Shown here piece by piece: positions 27,045 to 36,901 of a stretch of 64,000 nt of DNA. How positions within the stretch are numbered: position 1 is the stretch's first letter; every line of letters starts with the position of its first letter. The notes beneath the pieces were generated by a model, which was not told the DNA's origin, did no database searches, and worked only from the letters and a program-made list of their open reading frames with translations. A program made the position numbers and the translations under genes. Where the stretch lies: contig CP095846.1 in NCBI GenBank assembly GCA_023100825.1, positions 3,906,001 through 3,970,000 on the forward strand, written 5' to 3'. Origin of the DNA: Nocardioidaceae bacterium SCSIO 66511 (GTDB taxonomy: Bacteria; Actinomycetota; Actinomycetes; Propionibacteriales; Nocardioidaceae).

Positions 27045-28382
27045 TCAGTTGGAGGCGGCGTCGTTGGCCGCGGCGCGAACCTCCTGCTCGCGTACGCGCG
27101 CCCGGATGATGTCTGCGCGACTCGCGACCACCCAGGTCGGCCGCCGCCCGAACTTGGGGCGTACGACGAGTCCGGTGTGCCGGGTGAACAGCGCGATCGC
27201 CAGCAACGTACCGACGAGCGTGATCAGACCACCCGCGATGAGCGTCCAGCGGGCACCGAACACCTCGCCGATCCACCCGATGAACGGAGCTCCCAACGGC
27301 GTACCGCCGAGGAAGATCATCAGGTAGAGCGCAGACACCCGCCCGCGCATCTGTGGGTCGACCGACAACTGGATGGTCGCGTTCGCAGAGGTCACCATCG
27401 TCAGCGCCGTCAGCCCGAGGAGCGGCAGGATCACCGCGAACGTGAGGTACGTGGGCATCAGACCCGCCGCTACCTCGACGATTGCGAACGCGACGGCAGA
27501 GCCCACCACCAGCCGTTGGCGCGGGCGGGGTCGGCGCGCGGCGAGCAGCGCGCCCCCGAGCGACCCGATCGCCATGATCGAGCCGAGTAGTCCGTACTCC
27601 CCTGCGCCCTTGTCGAAGACCTCGGTCGCCATCAGCGCACTGGTCATCTGGAAGTTCATGCCGAACGTTCCGACGAAGAACACGGTCGCGAGGAGCAGCA
27701 TAAGGTCAGGCCGGGATCGTACGTACCGGATGCCATCGCGGACAGCGCCCTTCGCGCGATCGGCAGGCTCGGAGGGATGTAGCTCGCGGGTGTCCAGGAT
27801 CCGCAGGGAGTACAGCACCGCCAGGTAGCTCAACGCGTTGATGACGATCACCCAGCCGGTCGCCGCAGCGCCCGACCCGAGGGCCGCGATCATCACACCG
27901 GCGACGGCCGGACCGATCATCCGCCCGGAGTTGAACGACGCCGAGTTCAGACCCACGGCGTTCGACAGGTCGTCCGGGCCGACCATCTCGACGACGAAGG
28001 ACTGTCGCGCCGGTGCGTCGAACGCCGTCGCGACGCCGAACGTGAACGCGAGAACGTAAACATGCCAAGGCACGGCGACACCGGTGATCGCGAGCACACC
28101 GAGCAGGGCGGCCGGGAGCGCCATCGCGATCTGGGTCATCGAGAGTACGGTGCGCTTCGGGAAGCGGTCGGCCACGAGGCCGGCGTACGGCGACATCAGC
28201 AAGGCGGGCAACAGCTGGAGCCCGGTGGTGATGCCGAGCGCGGTGCCACTGTTGTCTGTGAGTTGCAGAACCAGCCAGTCCTGGGCGACTCGCTGCATCC
28301 ACGTACCGACATTGGAGATCAGGGCACCGGCCGCATAGATGCGGTAGTTGCGAATCGCCAGCGAACGGAAGGTGGGGCTCAA
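27045..28382 (-). CDS. MFS exporter (MFS_3 type)
   Basis: A 445-residue 12-helix transporter: FRSLAIRNYRIYAAGALISNVGTWMQRVAQDWLVLQLT is the typical start of this group, with the loop 2-3 motif GLVADRFPKR. Substrate unknown; MarR-linked members often expel drugs or phenolics. The TTG at 28382 overlaps the stop of the MarR gene (TTGA), so it is controlled with it. Confidence 0.88.
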   Translation of the reverse strand: MSPTFRSLAIRNYRIYAAGALISNVGTWMQRVAQDWLVLQLTDNSGTALGITTGLQLLPALLMSPYAGLVADRFPKRTVLSMTQIAMALPAALLGVLAITGVAVPWHVYVLAFTFGVATAFDAPARQSFVVEMVGPDDLSNAVGLNSASFNSGRMIGPAVAGVMIAALGSGAAATGWVIVINALSYLAVLYSLRILDTRELHPSEPADRAKGAVRDGIRYVRSRPDLMLLLATVFFVGTFGMNFQMTSALMATEVFDKGAGEYGLLGSIMAIGSLGGALLAARRPRPRQRLVVGSAVAFAIVEVAAGLMPTYLTFAVILPLLGLTALTMVTSANATIQLSVDPQMRGRVSALYLMIFLGGTPLGAPFIGWIGEVFGARWTLIAGGLITLVGTLLAIALFTRHTGLVVRPKFGRRPTWVVASRADIIRARVREQEVRAAANDAASN

Positions 28383-28822
28383 GCGGTCGCCAACCTCTCG
28401 AGGATGACGACGGCTTCGCGCAGCACCTCGCGTTCGGACGGCTCGAGCTCACGCAATCGCTTGCCCAGCCACGCGTCCCGGCGCTTACGCTCGGCCGCGA
28501 GCCATTCTTCGCCATCGTCGGAGATTTCCACGATGACCTGGCGGCCGTCGGTTGGGTGCGGTGAGCGTGTCACGTAGCCCATATCGGCCAGGCAGTTGAC
28601 GATGCGCGTCATCGTCGGCGGGCGTACCTGCTCGGCTTCGGCCAGCGCGCCCGGCGTCATCGAGCCGAGCCGTCGTAGCGCACCGAGTACGGCTGCTTGG
28701 TTCGGAGTCAGATCCGAGCGCCGCTCCTTGCGGAGTCGACGGTTGAGACGTACGACCGCGGCGGCGAGAGCCTGCGCGAGCCCGATATCGGTACGTGCGA
28801 GCTTTGCGACGTGATCGGGCAT
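28379..28822 (-). CDS. MarR-family regulator
   Basis: A 147-residue winged-helix regulator: LTPNQAAVLGALRRLGSMTPGALAEAEQVRPPTMTRIVNCLADMGYVTRSPHPTDGRQVIVEISDDG. The ATG at 28822 is preferred over a TTG at 28846 because TATGCT lies 7 bases before it with a good -35 at 17 bases, making it leaderless, and because it gives the usual MarR length. It should repress its own operon with the MFS gene via the palindrome at 28826-28853. Confidence 0.9.
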   Translation of the reverse strand: MPDHVAKLARTDIGLAQALAAAVVRLNRRLRKERRSDLTPNQAAVLGALRRLGSMTPGALAEAEQVRPPTMTRIVNCLADMGYVTRSPHPTDGRQVIVEISDDGEEWLAAERKRRDAWLGKRLRELEPSEREVLREAVVILERLATA

Positions 28823-28825
28823 GTC

Positions 28826-28853
28826 GTTAGCATAAGTCATTACCAATGCTAAC
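28826..28853 (-). promoter_or_regulatory. MarR operator overlapping a leaderless promoter
   Basis: Perfect 8-base arms GTTAGCAT (28826-28833) and ATGCTAAC (28846-28853) with a 12-base spacer. One arm overlaps the -10 (TATGCT) and the other the -35 side of the promoter that ends at the ATG 28822, so binding would block transcription. Confidence 0.65.
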
Positions 28854-28998
28854 GAAAAATCGCAGCCTGGTATTCCTGGTCACAGACCGCACGCCGCGCA
28901 TCGGCACGAACAAGTGATCGGCAGGTGGAGTTACGCCCACCGCCGTCGGGGGATTGCGCCTACTGCTTCGACCTTTGTTCATACCTAGCGTTGCGGCC

Positions 28999-30138
28999 AT
29001 GAGACTACGTAGATCGATCACCTGCCTGGCGTCGGCCGTCGCGGTTGCCGGCGTCCTCGGATCCGCACCCACGGCGACGCACGCTGCAGAGCCGACACCA
29101 CCACTGTCTCGATCCGAGCTCCGGGAACACGCGCGGGAGATCGTCGCGAACGGCGCGCCGGGCGTGCAGGTCACGACGCGTGACGAGTACGGGGTCCGCA
29201 ATGTCGTCGAGGGCGTCGGCAACCTTCGCAGACAGGAACCACCGCGAGTCGGCCGGCAGTTCCGGCTCGGGAGCGTCACGAAGTCGTTCACCGCCACGGT
29301 TGTGCTCAGCCTCGTCGACGACCGGCGGATCCGGCTCGACGCCCCGATCGCACGATACCTGCCGAACCTGCTGCCGTACCGCAGATCGATCACGGTACGG
29401 CAGCTGCTGGAGCACCGCAGCGGGTTGTTCGACTACAAGTCCGCCGTCTGGCCCAACGTGAAGGCCACCGCCGCATCGCGATTCCGGGACTACACACCGG
29501 CGGATCTCGTACGCATCGCGGCGCGGGAGCCCTTACAGTTCGCGCCCGGCGAGAGGTTCGAGTACTCCAACACGGACTACGTCGTACTCGGCATGCTCGT
29601 CGAGAAGGTCACCGGCAACGCGTATGAGCACGAACTGTGGCAACGCGTGCTGCGCCCAACGCACCTGCGAGACACGTACGTCCCGGGACACGACCCGCGG
29701 TTGCGTCGGCCGGCGGCTCGTGGCTATGAGGACGTCCGTTCGCAGGGCGGACTCACCGACCTCACCCGCTTCAACATGTCCGCTGCCTGGGCCAGCGGCG
29801 ACCTCGTCTCGACAACCGCGGACGTCAACCGGTTCTACGACGCGCTACTCGACGGCCGCCTGCTGTCGCGGAAGATGCTCCATGCGATGAAGCAGTCCGG
29901 CCCCGCGTTCCCCGGCTTCGGGTACGGCCTCGGACTCGGGCACCTACAGAAGTGCGGCCAGCAGATCTGGGGACACGTCGGCGGAGTACCGGGTTACAAC
30001 ACCTTCGCATTCACCAACGACAGCACGAAACGCCAGATCACGATCATGGTCAATCGCAGCTTCACCCTCGACGACGAAGCCTCGGATGCGGCTCTAGCAC
30101 TCGTCGCGGCCGAGTTCTGCGGCTCGTCGACGCGGTAG
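28999..30138 (+). CDS. Secreted serine beta-lactamase-family hydrolase / D-Ala-D-Ala carboxypeptidase
   Basis: A 379-residue class C beta-lactamase-fold protein exported by a signal peptide (SITCLASAVAVAGVLGSAPTATHA). Catalytic motifs: SVTK (SxxK, nucleophilic Ser and Lys), YSN in EYSNTDY and HVGG near the C-terminus (replacing KTG). It resembles Streptomyces R61-type DD-peptidases and esterases. The inner ATG at 28999 starts a good signal peptide; an in-frame ATG at 28954 is possible. It is divergent from the MarR gene. Confidence 0.88.
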   Translation: MRLRRSITCLASAVAVAGVLGSAPTATHAAEPTPPLSRSELREHAREIVANGAPGVQVTTRDEYGVRNVVEGVGNLRRQEPPRVGRQFRLGSVTKSFTATVVLSLVDDRRIRLDAPIARYLPNLLPYRRSITVRQLLEHRSGLFDYKSAVWPNVKATAASRFRDYTPADLVRIAAREPLQFAPGERFEYSNTDYVVLGMLVEKVTGNAYEHELWQRVLRPTHLRDTYVPGHDPRLRRPAARGYEDVRSQGGLTDLTRFNMSAAWASGDLVSTTADVNRFYDALLDGRLLSRKMLHAMKQSGPAFPGFGYGLGLGHLQKCGQQIWGHVGGVPGYNTFAFTNDSTKRQITIMVNRSFTLDDEASDAALALVAAEFCGSSTR

Positions 30139-30165
30139 CGACGGCCGCACTCCTAATGGCCCGCA

Positions 30166-31620
30166 CTAGCTGACCCAGTGGCGGACGGGTTCGATCGCGA
30201 AGTACAGCACGAACAACGCCGCGACGATCCACATCAGCGGGTGGACCGTACGTGCCTTGCCGCGGGCCACCTTGATCAGTACGAACGCGATGAAGCCCGC
30301 TCCGATACCGGCACTGATCGAGTACGCGAACGGCATCAGCGCGATCGTCAGGAAGGCTGGGATGGCGTACTCGACGTCGTCCCATGGGATGCCCTTGACC
30401 TGCACCATCATCAGGTAGCCGACGAGGACCAGCGCCGGTGTCGCGGCTTCGTTCGGGATCGCGCTCACCAACGGGGTGAAGAACGCAGCGAGCAGGAAGA
30501 GCAGTCCCGTCACGACGCTCGCCAAGCCCGTACGCGCGCCCTCACCGACACCCGAGGCCGACTCGATGTACGACGTGTTGCTCGAAACGCTCGACGCGCC
30601 GCCGGCGATGGCTGCAACGGAGTCGACGACGAGGATGCGCTGGGTGTTGACCGGCGTGCCCTTCTCGTCGTTCAGGCCCGCCTCGGCGCCGATCGCCGTC
30701 ATGGTGCCCATCGTGTCGAAGAAGTCAGCGAGCAGCAGCGTGAAGATGAGCAGCAGGACGGTGACGAGCCCGGCCTCCTCGATCGATCCGAGCAGGTTGA
30801 ACTCGCCGAACAACGCGAGGTCGGGCCAGTCGGCGATGTGATCGGGCCATTCGGGCACGTTGAGGTTCCACCCGCGCGAGTTCACCACCTCACCGTCGAC
30901 GACGGTCGGGCCGACGTCGGCGATCGCCTCCACGATGACCGCAAGGACGGTGGTGGCGATGATGCCGATCAGGATCGCGCCGGGTACGCGGCGCGAGTAC
31001 AGCGCGATCATCAACAACAGGCCGAGACAGAACACGAGCACCGGCCAGCCGGCGAGGGTGTTGTTCTCCTCCGGGAGACCGAGACCGATCGGCGGCGCAG
31101 CGAGCCCCGTGCTGCGTACGACACCGGCGTCGACCAGGCCGACCAACGTGATGAACAGACCGATGCCGACCGAGATCGCGGTCTTCAACGGGACCGGCAC
31201 CGCCTCGAACACCGCCTTGCGGAATCCGGTCAGCACGAGGATGAGAATCACGATGCCCTCGATGACGACAAGCCCCATTGCGTCTGCCCAGGTCATCTGC
31301 TGTGCGACGGCGTACGCGAGGAACGCGTTCAGGCCGAGACCGGTCGCGAGGGCGAGCGGGAAGTTCGCGACAACACCCATCAAGATGGTGACGATGCCGG
31401 CCACCAGCGCCGTCGTGACCGCGACCAGCCCGAATGCCTGCCCGGCGTCACCGCCACCGATGTAACCGCCGTCGGCGTCGGGGACACCGGAAATGATGAT
31501 CGGGTTGAGCACGATGATGTAGGCCATCGTGAAGAACGTGACGACGCCGCCGCGCACCTCGCGCCCGAGCGTCGACCCACGACGAGAGATCTGAAAGTAC
31601 CGATCGAGACTGGCGATCAT
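30166..31620 (-). CDS. NCS2 purine permease (AzgA-like)
   Basis: A 484-residue transporter of the nucleobase-cation symporter-2/AzgA group, importing hypoxanthine, adenine or guanine. N-terminus RYFQISRRGSTLGREVRGGVVTFFTMAYIIVLNP is diagnostic; the NTSYIESASGVGEGARTGL segment carries the substrate-site motif. About 12-14 helices. Monocistronic; divergent from the DUF2530 gene, an arrangement conserved in actinobacteria as far as I know. Confidence 0.92.
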   Translation of the reverse strand: MIASLDRYFQISRRGSTLGREVRGGVVTFFTMAYIIVLNPIIISGVPDADGGYIGGGDAGQAFGLVAVTTALVAGIVTILMGVVANFPLALATGLGLNAFLAYAVAQQMTWADAMGLVVIEGIVILILVLTGFRKAVFEAVPVPLKTAISVGIGLFITLVGLVDAGVVRSTGLAAPPIGLGLPEENNTLAGWPVLVFCLGLLLMIALYSRRVPGAILIGIIATTVLAVIVEAIADVGPTVVDGEVVNSRGWNLNVPEWPDHIADWPDLALFGEFNLLGSIEEAGLVTVLLLIFTLLLADFFDTMGTMTAIGAEAGLNDEKGTPVNTQRILVVDSVAAIAGGASSVSSNTSYIESASGVGEGARTGLASVVTGLLFLLAAFFTPLVSAIPNEAATPALVLVGYLMMVQVKGIPWDDVEYAIPAFLTIALMPFAYSISAGIGAGFIAFVLIKVARGKARTVHPLMWIVAALFVLYFAIEPVRHWVS

Positions 31621-31694
31621 GTCGCTCCTGGTCAGGATTTGGGGGCGCGAGCCGTGCCGGACCCGCCGCCGTCGGGCAGCGGTAGCCTAGTGGG

Positions 31695-32093
31695 GTGAGT
31701 CATTCCGCGCAGCCCCCGGAGCCGTCGGGCAACCGCGACCGCGCGCGACGCGAGCGTCGGGCGCGGCGACACCAGCTCGGTCGCCCGGAGGTCACCGAGA
31801 TCGAGGTCGGTCAGCGCACGTACGCGGTGGCAAGTGTCGATCCGCTCGATGTCGACGGCGTGCGTACGGTCACGGTCGGCACCGTGCTGTGGCTCGTGGC
31901 GTTCCTTGCGCTGCTGCCGTTCGTGGGCCCTCTGCGCGACTCGGGGAACATCTGGTGGCTGTGGACTTGCCTCGCCGGCTTCGGCCTCGGCCTGATCGGC
32001 ATCGAGTACTGCCGTCGTCGGCGCCACGCGCTCCAGCTCGACGCCGGCCTTCGCGACGCGGAGACGTCGCCATTCGGCGCCGCCGGCTCCTGA
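31695..32093 (+). CDS. DUF2530 membrane protein
   Basis: A 132-residue protein with a basic N-terminal half and two membrane helices (VGTVLWLVAFLALLPFVGPL and WWLWTCLAGFGLGLIGIEY) ending in CRRRR. The VDPLDVDGVRTVTVGTVLWLVAF segment is the DUF2530 signature. Function unknown. GTG start. Confidence 0.82.
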   Translation: MSHSAQPPEPSGNRDRARRERRARRHQLGRPEVTEIEVGQRTYAVASVDPLDVDGVRTVTVGTVLWLVAFLALLPFVGPLRDSGNIWWLWTCLAGFGLGLIGIEYCRRRRHALQLDAGLRDAETSPFGAAGS

Positions 32094-32115
32094 CGTAGCC
32101 GACGAGTCCTCATGC

Positions 32116-32150
32116 AAAGAGGGCCCCGGTGGCCGCCGGAGCCCTCTTCA
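32116..32150. terminator. Hairpin between convergent DUF2530 and DHA2 genes
   Basis: AAGAGGGC (32117-32124) pairs with GCCCTCTT (32141-32148) with inner CCGG/CCGG pairing. The short A- and T-rich edges on both sides suit bidirectional termination. Confidence 0.65.
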
Positions 32151-32166
32151 CGTGTTGTGCCGGTGG

Positions 32167-33756
32167 TTACCCGACGTTCTCCGCCTCGACCTTCTCGTCG
32201 TCGTACTTGCGTACGGTGAGGCGCAGCGGCACCTCGCGGATCGTGACGACCGCGATAAGGCTGACCACCGCGACAGCCGCGGCGATCAGGAAGATGCGCC
32301 CCGTTGCATCGGCGTACGACGCGCGGATCACGTCGACGACCGGCGCCGGCAGATGCTCGAGGTCGAGCAGGCTGGTCGAGCCGCCCCCCGAGGCCTTACT
32401 GGGGTCGACGCCCAGATCTGCGAGTCCGGAGGCGATCTTGTCGGACACGCGCGATGCGAGTACCGCGCCCAACACCGACACTCCGATCGCGCCGCCGAGC
32501 GACCGGAAGAACGCCACTGCGCCGCTGGCCGCACCGACCTCCGTCACGTCGACGGTGTTCTGTACCGCTAGGACGAGGTTCTGCATCATCATGCCCATGC
32601 CGAGGCCCATCAGGACCATGAAGACGCTCATGTGCCAGATCGGCGTCGAGTGGTCGATGGTGCCGAGCATGGTGAGCCCGCTGATCAGCAGGATGCTGCC
32701 ACCGACCAGGAAGCGCTTCCACTTGCCCGTACGGGTGATGATCGCGCCTGCGCCGGTCGTACCGACGAACGAGCCGAGCATCATCGGCACCATCAGCAGA
32801 CCGGCCTCGGTCGGGCTGTAGCCCTGCGCGATCTGGAAGAACTGACCGAGGAACACCGAGCTACCGAACATCGCGATGCCGACCGCGACGCTCGCGACGA
32901 TCGCGAGTGCGGTCGTACGCTCCTTGATCACCCACAACGGGACGAGCGGCTCCGGATGCTTGCTCTCGACGAGGATCGCGAGGGCGGCGGCAACGAGGCT
33001 CCCGCCGACGAACAGCGCGGACTCGACGCTCATCCAGTCGAAGCTCTCGCCGGCGAACGACACCCAGACGAGCGGCAGGCTCGCGGCGATCGAGATCAGA
33101 AGGGCGCCGACGTAGTCGATGCGTACCTCGCGCTTGATGGTCTCGATGTGCAGGTAGCGCTGCAGGACGACGAGGCTGACCACGGCCAAGGGCACGCAGA
33201 CGTAGAAGCACCAGCGCCAGCCGAGCCAGCTCGTGTCGACGATGACACCGCCGATGAGCGGGCCGCTGATCGTCGCGAGCGCCATCGTGGCACCCATGTA
33301 GCCGCTGTATCGCCCGCGGTCGCGGGGCGGGATGACCGACCCGATGATCGACTGTGCGAGCGCGGTCAGACCACCCATGCCGAGGCCCTGCAGTGCGCGA
33401 CAGGCCAACAGCTCGGGGACGTTCTGCGACATTCCGGCGAAGATCGAGCCGATGACGAAGGTGATGATCGCGAGCTGGACGAGCAGCTTCTTGTTGAACA
33501 GGTCGGACAGCTTCGCCCAGATCGGGGTCGAGACCGTCATGGCGAGCAGCGAGATGGTGACGACCCAGGTGTACTGGGTCTGACTGCCATCAAGGTCACC
33601 GATGATCGTGGGCAGCGCGTTGGACACGATCGTCGAGCTGACGATCGCAGTGAACAACGCCGCGAGCAGTCCGACGAGCACCTCGAGGATCTCCCGGTGC
33701 GTCATCTCCGGCTCGCGCGCACCGCTCGGTGTCGGCGCTGTCGATGCAGAGGTCAT
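32167..33756 (-). CDS. DHA2-family multidrug MFS transporter (EmrB/QacA type)
   Basis: A 529-residue, 14-helix drug/proton antiporter. LVGLLAALFTAIVSSTIVSNALPTI is the DHA2 start; WAKLSDLFNKK is the loop 2-3 motif; motif C is around MALATISGPLIGGVI. A hydrophilic stretch near residue 425-470 (VSDKIASGLADLGVDPSKASGG) is the usual extracellular loop. ATGA-coupled to the upstream MarR gene. Confidence 0.92.
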   Translation of the reverse strand: MTSASTAPTPSGAREPEMTHREILEVLVGLLAALFTAIVSSTIVSNALPTIIGDLDGSQTQYTWVVTISLLAMTVSTPIWAKLSDLFNKKLLVQLAIITFVIGSIFAGMSQNVPELLACRALQGLGMGGLTALAQSIIGSVIPPRDRGRYSGYMGATMALATISGPLIGGVIVDTSWLGWRWCFYVCVPLAVVSLVVLQRYLHIETIKREVRIDYVGALLISIAASLPLVWVSFAGESFDWMSVESALFVGGSLVAAALAILVESKHPEPLVPLWVIKERTTALAIVASVAVGIAMFGSSVFLGQFFQIAQGYSPTEAGLLMVPMMLGSFVGTTGAGAIITRTGKWKRFLVGGSILLISGLTMLGTIDHSTPIWHMSVFMVLMGLGMGMMMQNLVLAVQNTVDVTEVGAASGAVAFFRSLGGAIGVSVLGAVLASRVSDKIASGLADLGVDPSKASGGGSTSLLDLEHLPAPVVDVIRASYADATGRIFLIAAAVAVVSLIAVVTIREVPLRLTVRKYDDEKVEAENVG

Positions 33757-34265
33757 GAGTCCTTCTCGTCGTGATGGTCGTGAATGAGCGTGGTCGCCAC
33801 GTCCGTGAGGACGACCGCGGCAGTTCGGATTTGGTCATCGCTCCAGTCGTCGAAACGATCGGCGAGGAAGCGGGAGTACGCGCGGTCGAACTCCGCCAGC
33901 TGCTCACGCCCCGAGCCGGTGATGACGAGCAGGGATGCGCGAGCGTCGGCCGGATCCGTGCGACGCTCGACGTAGCCGCGTTCGACCAGGCAACCGACCT
34001 GGCGGCTGACGACCGAGGCATCGATGCCGTATTCGAGGGCGATGTCTCCGGCGCGGGAGTCGCCATGGGTGGTGAGGTAGCGCAACAGCGCTGCGTCCGT
34101 ACGTCGCAGGGAGGTTTCGAGCCGGTCGAACTGGCGCACGCTCGCCCGCATGGCACGGCTGAACAGCGTCATCGCCTCGAGCAGCGGCGGCGAGCTCGGC
34201 TCAGCGGGCACGCTCGACTCGGGAGCGGGATTCGGCACTGTGGTAGCGGTTGCAGACATCGGCAT
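33753..34265 (-). CDS. MarR-family regulator of the DHA2 exporter
   Basis: A 170-residue regulator with a 25-residue Pro/Ser-rich N-terminal tail and a MarR winged helix: DAALLRYLTTHGDSRAGDIALEYGIDASVVSRQVGCLVERGYVERRTDPADARASLLVITGSG. Starts at 34265 or 34259 are both plausible. Upstream, GGTTGCT occurs twice on the minus strand (complement at 34293-34299 and 34317-34323), a candidate operator. Confidence 0.88.
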   Translation of the reverse strand: MPMSATATTVPNPAPESSVPAEPSSPPLLEAMTLFSRAMRASVRQFDRLETSLRRTDAALLRYLTTHGDSRAGDIALEYGIDASVVSRQVGCLVERGYVERRTDPADARASLLVITGSGREQLAEFDRAYSRFLADRFDDWSDDQIRTAAVVLTDVATTLIHDHHDEKDS

Positions 34266-34377
34266 TCCAGGGACGATTACTTGGTTTCCGCAAGCAACCG
34301 TACAACGTGTGTGTGTAGCAACCAAATGATTGTGGGGCGGCACACATCCGGACTCGTCCGGTGCGGGGTCGCTCGGG

Positions 34378-35160
34378 CTAGAAGAGCTCGAGGTCGTCGA
34401 CGCCGACGGTGTCGACGACCGGCTCCGGCAGCGTACGTGAGGCGGCGGAGCGCGAGAGTCTGGTCTTCGAATGCGCGCCGCAGCCGTGGTCGAGGGAGAC
34501 CACGCGGCCGTCGTCGTTGGCGAGGCCGTTGGCGCATACGCCGAATGCCGTGCCGAGGGGGCCGGACATCGAGACCATGAACCCGCACGTGCGGCAATGG
34601 TGCGGCGCCTGGCGCGTCAGTTCGTTGTCGGGGCCCTGCGGGCCGGCGTTCCAACGATCCGCGGCTTGATCTCGACCCTCGAGCGAAAGCACCCGTTTGC
34701 GGCCGAGACCGACCTCGTCGGCGACCGGACGTACGGAGGTGGGATCGACGAGGCCGTCGACGGCAGGATCGCCCGCCGACCAACCGGGTACGAGCCGAAT
34801 ATCGTCGTCATCGGGCGGGAGCAGGTCTCCCGGGCTCATATCGCCGGGTTGTACGCGCTCGCGGTACGGAGTCCAGTCGGGTGCAACGATCGCGTCGGCG
34901 CCGGGCAGCAGCACGATCTCGTTGACGGTCACCGAACGCTGGCGTGGCGCCCTGGTCACGGTCACCGACCAGTGCCAACCGCGGTAGCCGCGACGCCTGC
35001 AGGCGAACACATGCGAAACCGTGCGCTCACCCTCTGCGCGTACGCCCTCATGGTCGCCGACGTCGACGGATCCGACGGCCTCGACGAGCGCAGCGCGGGC
35101 CGCTTCGACGGCGTTGGCGCCGACGGAGTCGGGACGGGGCGTACGTACTGTGGGTGCCAC
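34378..35160 (-). CDS. DUF3027 protein
   Basis: A 260-residue actinobacterial protein of unknown function. Family features: WHWSVTVTRAPRQRSVTVNEIVLLPGADAIVAPDWTPYRERVQPGDMSPGDLLPP, and a later HHCRTCGFMVSMSGPLGTAFGVCANGLANDDGRVVSLDHGCGAHS with several Cys and His that may bind zinc. GTG start at 35160. Divergent from the MFS gene at 35272, as commonly in this order. Confidence 0.85.
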   Translation of the reverse strand: MAPTVRTPRPDSVGANAVEAARAALVEAVGSVDVGDHEGVRAEGERTVSHVFACRRRGYRGWHWSVTVTRAPRQRSVTVNEIVLLPGADAIVAPDWTPYRERVQPGDMSPGDLLPPDDDDIRLVPGWSAGDPAVDGLVDPTSVRPVADEVGLGRKRVLSLEGRDQAADRWNAGPQGPDNELTRQAPHHCRTCGFMVSMSGPLGTAFGVCANGLANDDGRVVSLDHGCGAHSKTRLSRSAASRTLPEPVVDTVGVDDLELF

Positions 35161-35271
35161 GACACCGATTCTCTCGTACGAGCATCCGCTAGCGCCAACC
35201 GGCCGCGACTTCGCGGGTTCTCGTGCGGAGGCGCCGCAAGGTCGTCTGCGGTGTGCGGCAGGATATGAGCC

Positions 35272-36888
35272 GTGGAGCCGCCGAACGAACCACCGCCGCA
35301 GGGCAGCCCGGGTCCCCCGCCCGGCGAGCCCGAGCAGGGGCGTGCAGCAAGAGCGGCGCAGTCGACGGGCCGTGCGGCGCAGGCCGTCGGGCGCGGTGGC
35401 CGGTTCGCCGTACGAAAGGCCCGCAAGCTCACCCACGCACAGGGCGCCGGTGAGTCGGGGCTGTCTCGGCTGCTCGAGTTACACGCGTTCAACACCGGCG
35501 GCGACGCGGCGGTTGCGGTCGCCCTCGCGGGCACGTTGTTCTTCGCCGGCGCGACGAGCGAGGCGCGCACCGACGTCGCGTGGTTCCTGCTCCTGACGAT
35601 GCTGCCGTTCGCCATCGTCGCGCCGCTGATCGGGCCGTTCCTCGACCGCTTCCGCCGCGGTCGCCGCTGGGCGATCGGCGGCACGATGGCGATCCGGGCA
35701 TTCTGCTGCTGGATCCTCGCCGGCGCCGTCGCCGACGAGTCGACTGCGACGCTCTACCCGGCTGCGCTCGGCGTACTCGTCGCGTCGAAGGCGTACGGCG
35801 TGACCCGGGCCTCTGCCGTCCCTCGCCTGCTGCCGCCGCAGATCACCCTCGTCAAGGCGAACTCCCGCATCTCGCTCACGGGCACGGCCGGCGCGATGTT
35901 GTCCGGCCCGCTCGCGGCCGGCACCGCGCTGATCGGCGCCGAGTGGACCTGCCGGTACGCCTTCGTGCTGTTCACGATCGCCACGATCCTCGCGATCCTG
36001 CTGCCCGAACGCGTCGACTCGTCCGAGGGCGAGGAGCAGGTCGGCATGGCGTCGATGAGCGGCGCCAAGAATCGCGGTCCCGCCATCGCCCCGAGCGTCG
36101 TGCGGGCGCTTCGCGGCAACGCGGGCTTGCGGTTCCTGATCGGGTTCATGTTGATGTACATGGCGTTCGTGCTGCGCAACCCCACCTTCGACGGGTGGGA
36201 GAGCACGACCGAGACGACCATCCTGCTCGGTGCCGTGCTGGGTTCGCTCGGCGGCGGCCAGACCGTCGGCACGCTGATCGCGTCCTTCGTACGCTCGCGT
36301 CCGCCCGAGGCGGTCATCCTCGTGGTGATGGTCTTCGAGGTGAGCGTGCTCGTCGTCTGCACCGTGCTCTTCTCGATCCCCGCGGCGATCCTGCTCGCCC
36401 TCACGGTCGGTGTCTGCGGATCACTGGGAAAACTGAGCCTCGACGCGTTGATCCAGCGCGATATCGCCGAAGACGTGCGTACCAGCGTGTTCGCCCGCTC
36501 CGAGACGCTGATGCAGCTGTCGTGGGTCGTCGGCGGGTTCGTCGGCATCCTCGCGCCGCTCGACCCCCCGCGTGTCGGCCTGACCATCGCGTCGATCTGC
36601 GTCGTCGTGTGGAGCGGGTTCGTGTTGTACGCGCGGTTCTCCTCGAAACGGTCAGCTCATCCGTCGGCGCAGCCCGACCCGAACCCGACTCGGCGCGAGT
36701 CCCGGCCCGATGACGCCACCCGCCACTATCCACAGCCGCGGCCCGCCCAACCGGACGACCCGACGATCGCCAACGACGCGGTACCCGCCGACGACCCCAC
36801 CATTCGCAGTCGGCGCGCTCCGTACGATCAGGAGCGGCCGCCCGAACCGCCGCCACCGCCTCGCACCGAGCCGCCGTACAACTCCTGA
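35272..36888 (+). CDS. MFS transporter with long disordered tails
   Basis: A 538-residue transporter with about 12 helices between residues 65 and 460. The N-terminal 60 residues are Pro/Arg-rich and the last 75 (from PSAQPDPNPTRRESR) are charged and proline-rich, probably cytoplasmic and disordered. It belongs to the actinobacterial MFS group found next to DUF3027; substrate unknown. ATG or GTG upstream of MEPPNEPP cannot be distinguished by ribosome site. Confidence 0.8.
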   Translation: MEPPNEPPPQGSPGPPPGEPEQGRAARAAQSTGRAAQAVGRGGRFAVRKARKLTHAQGAGESGLSRLLELHAFNTGGDAAVAVALAGTLFFAGATSEARTDVAWFLLLTMLPFAIVAPLIGPFLDRFRRGRRWAIGGTMAIRAFCCWILAGAVADESTATLYPAALGVLVASKAYGVTRASAVPRLLPPQITLVKANSRISLTGTAGAMLSGPLAAGTALIGAEWTCRYAFVLFTIATILAILLPERVDSSEGEEQVGMASMSGAKNRGPAIAPSVVRALRGNAGLRFLIGFMLMYMAFVLRNPTFDGWESTTETTILLGAVLGSLGGGQTVGTLIASFVRSRPPEAVILVVMVFEVSVLVVCTVLFSIPAAILLALTVGVCGSLGKLSLDALIQRDIAEDVRTSVFARSETLMQLSWVVGGFVGILAPLDPPRVGLTIASICVVVWSGFVLYARFSSKRSAHPSAQPDPNPTRRESRPDDATRHYPQPRPAQPDDPTIANDAVPADDPTIRSRRAPYDQERPPEPPPPPRTEPPYNS

Positions 36889-36901
36889 CCGCGAGCTGGC
36901 G

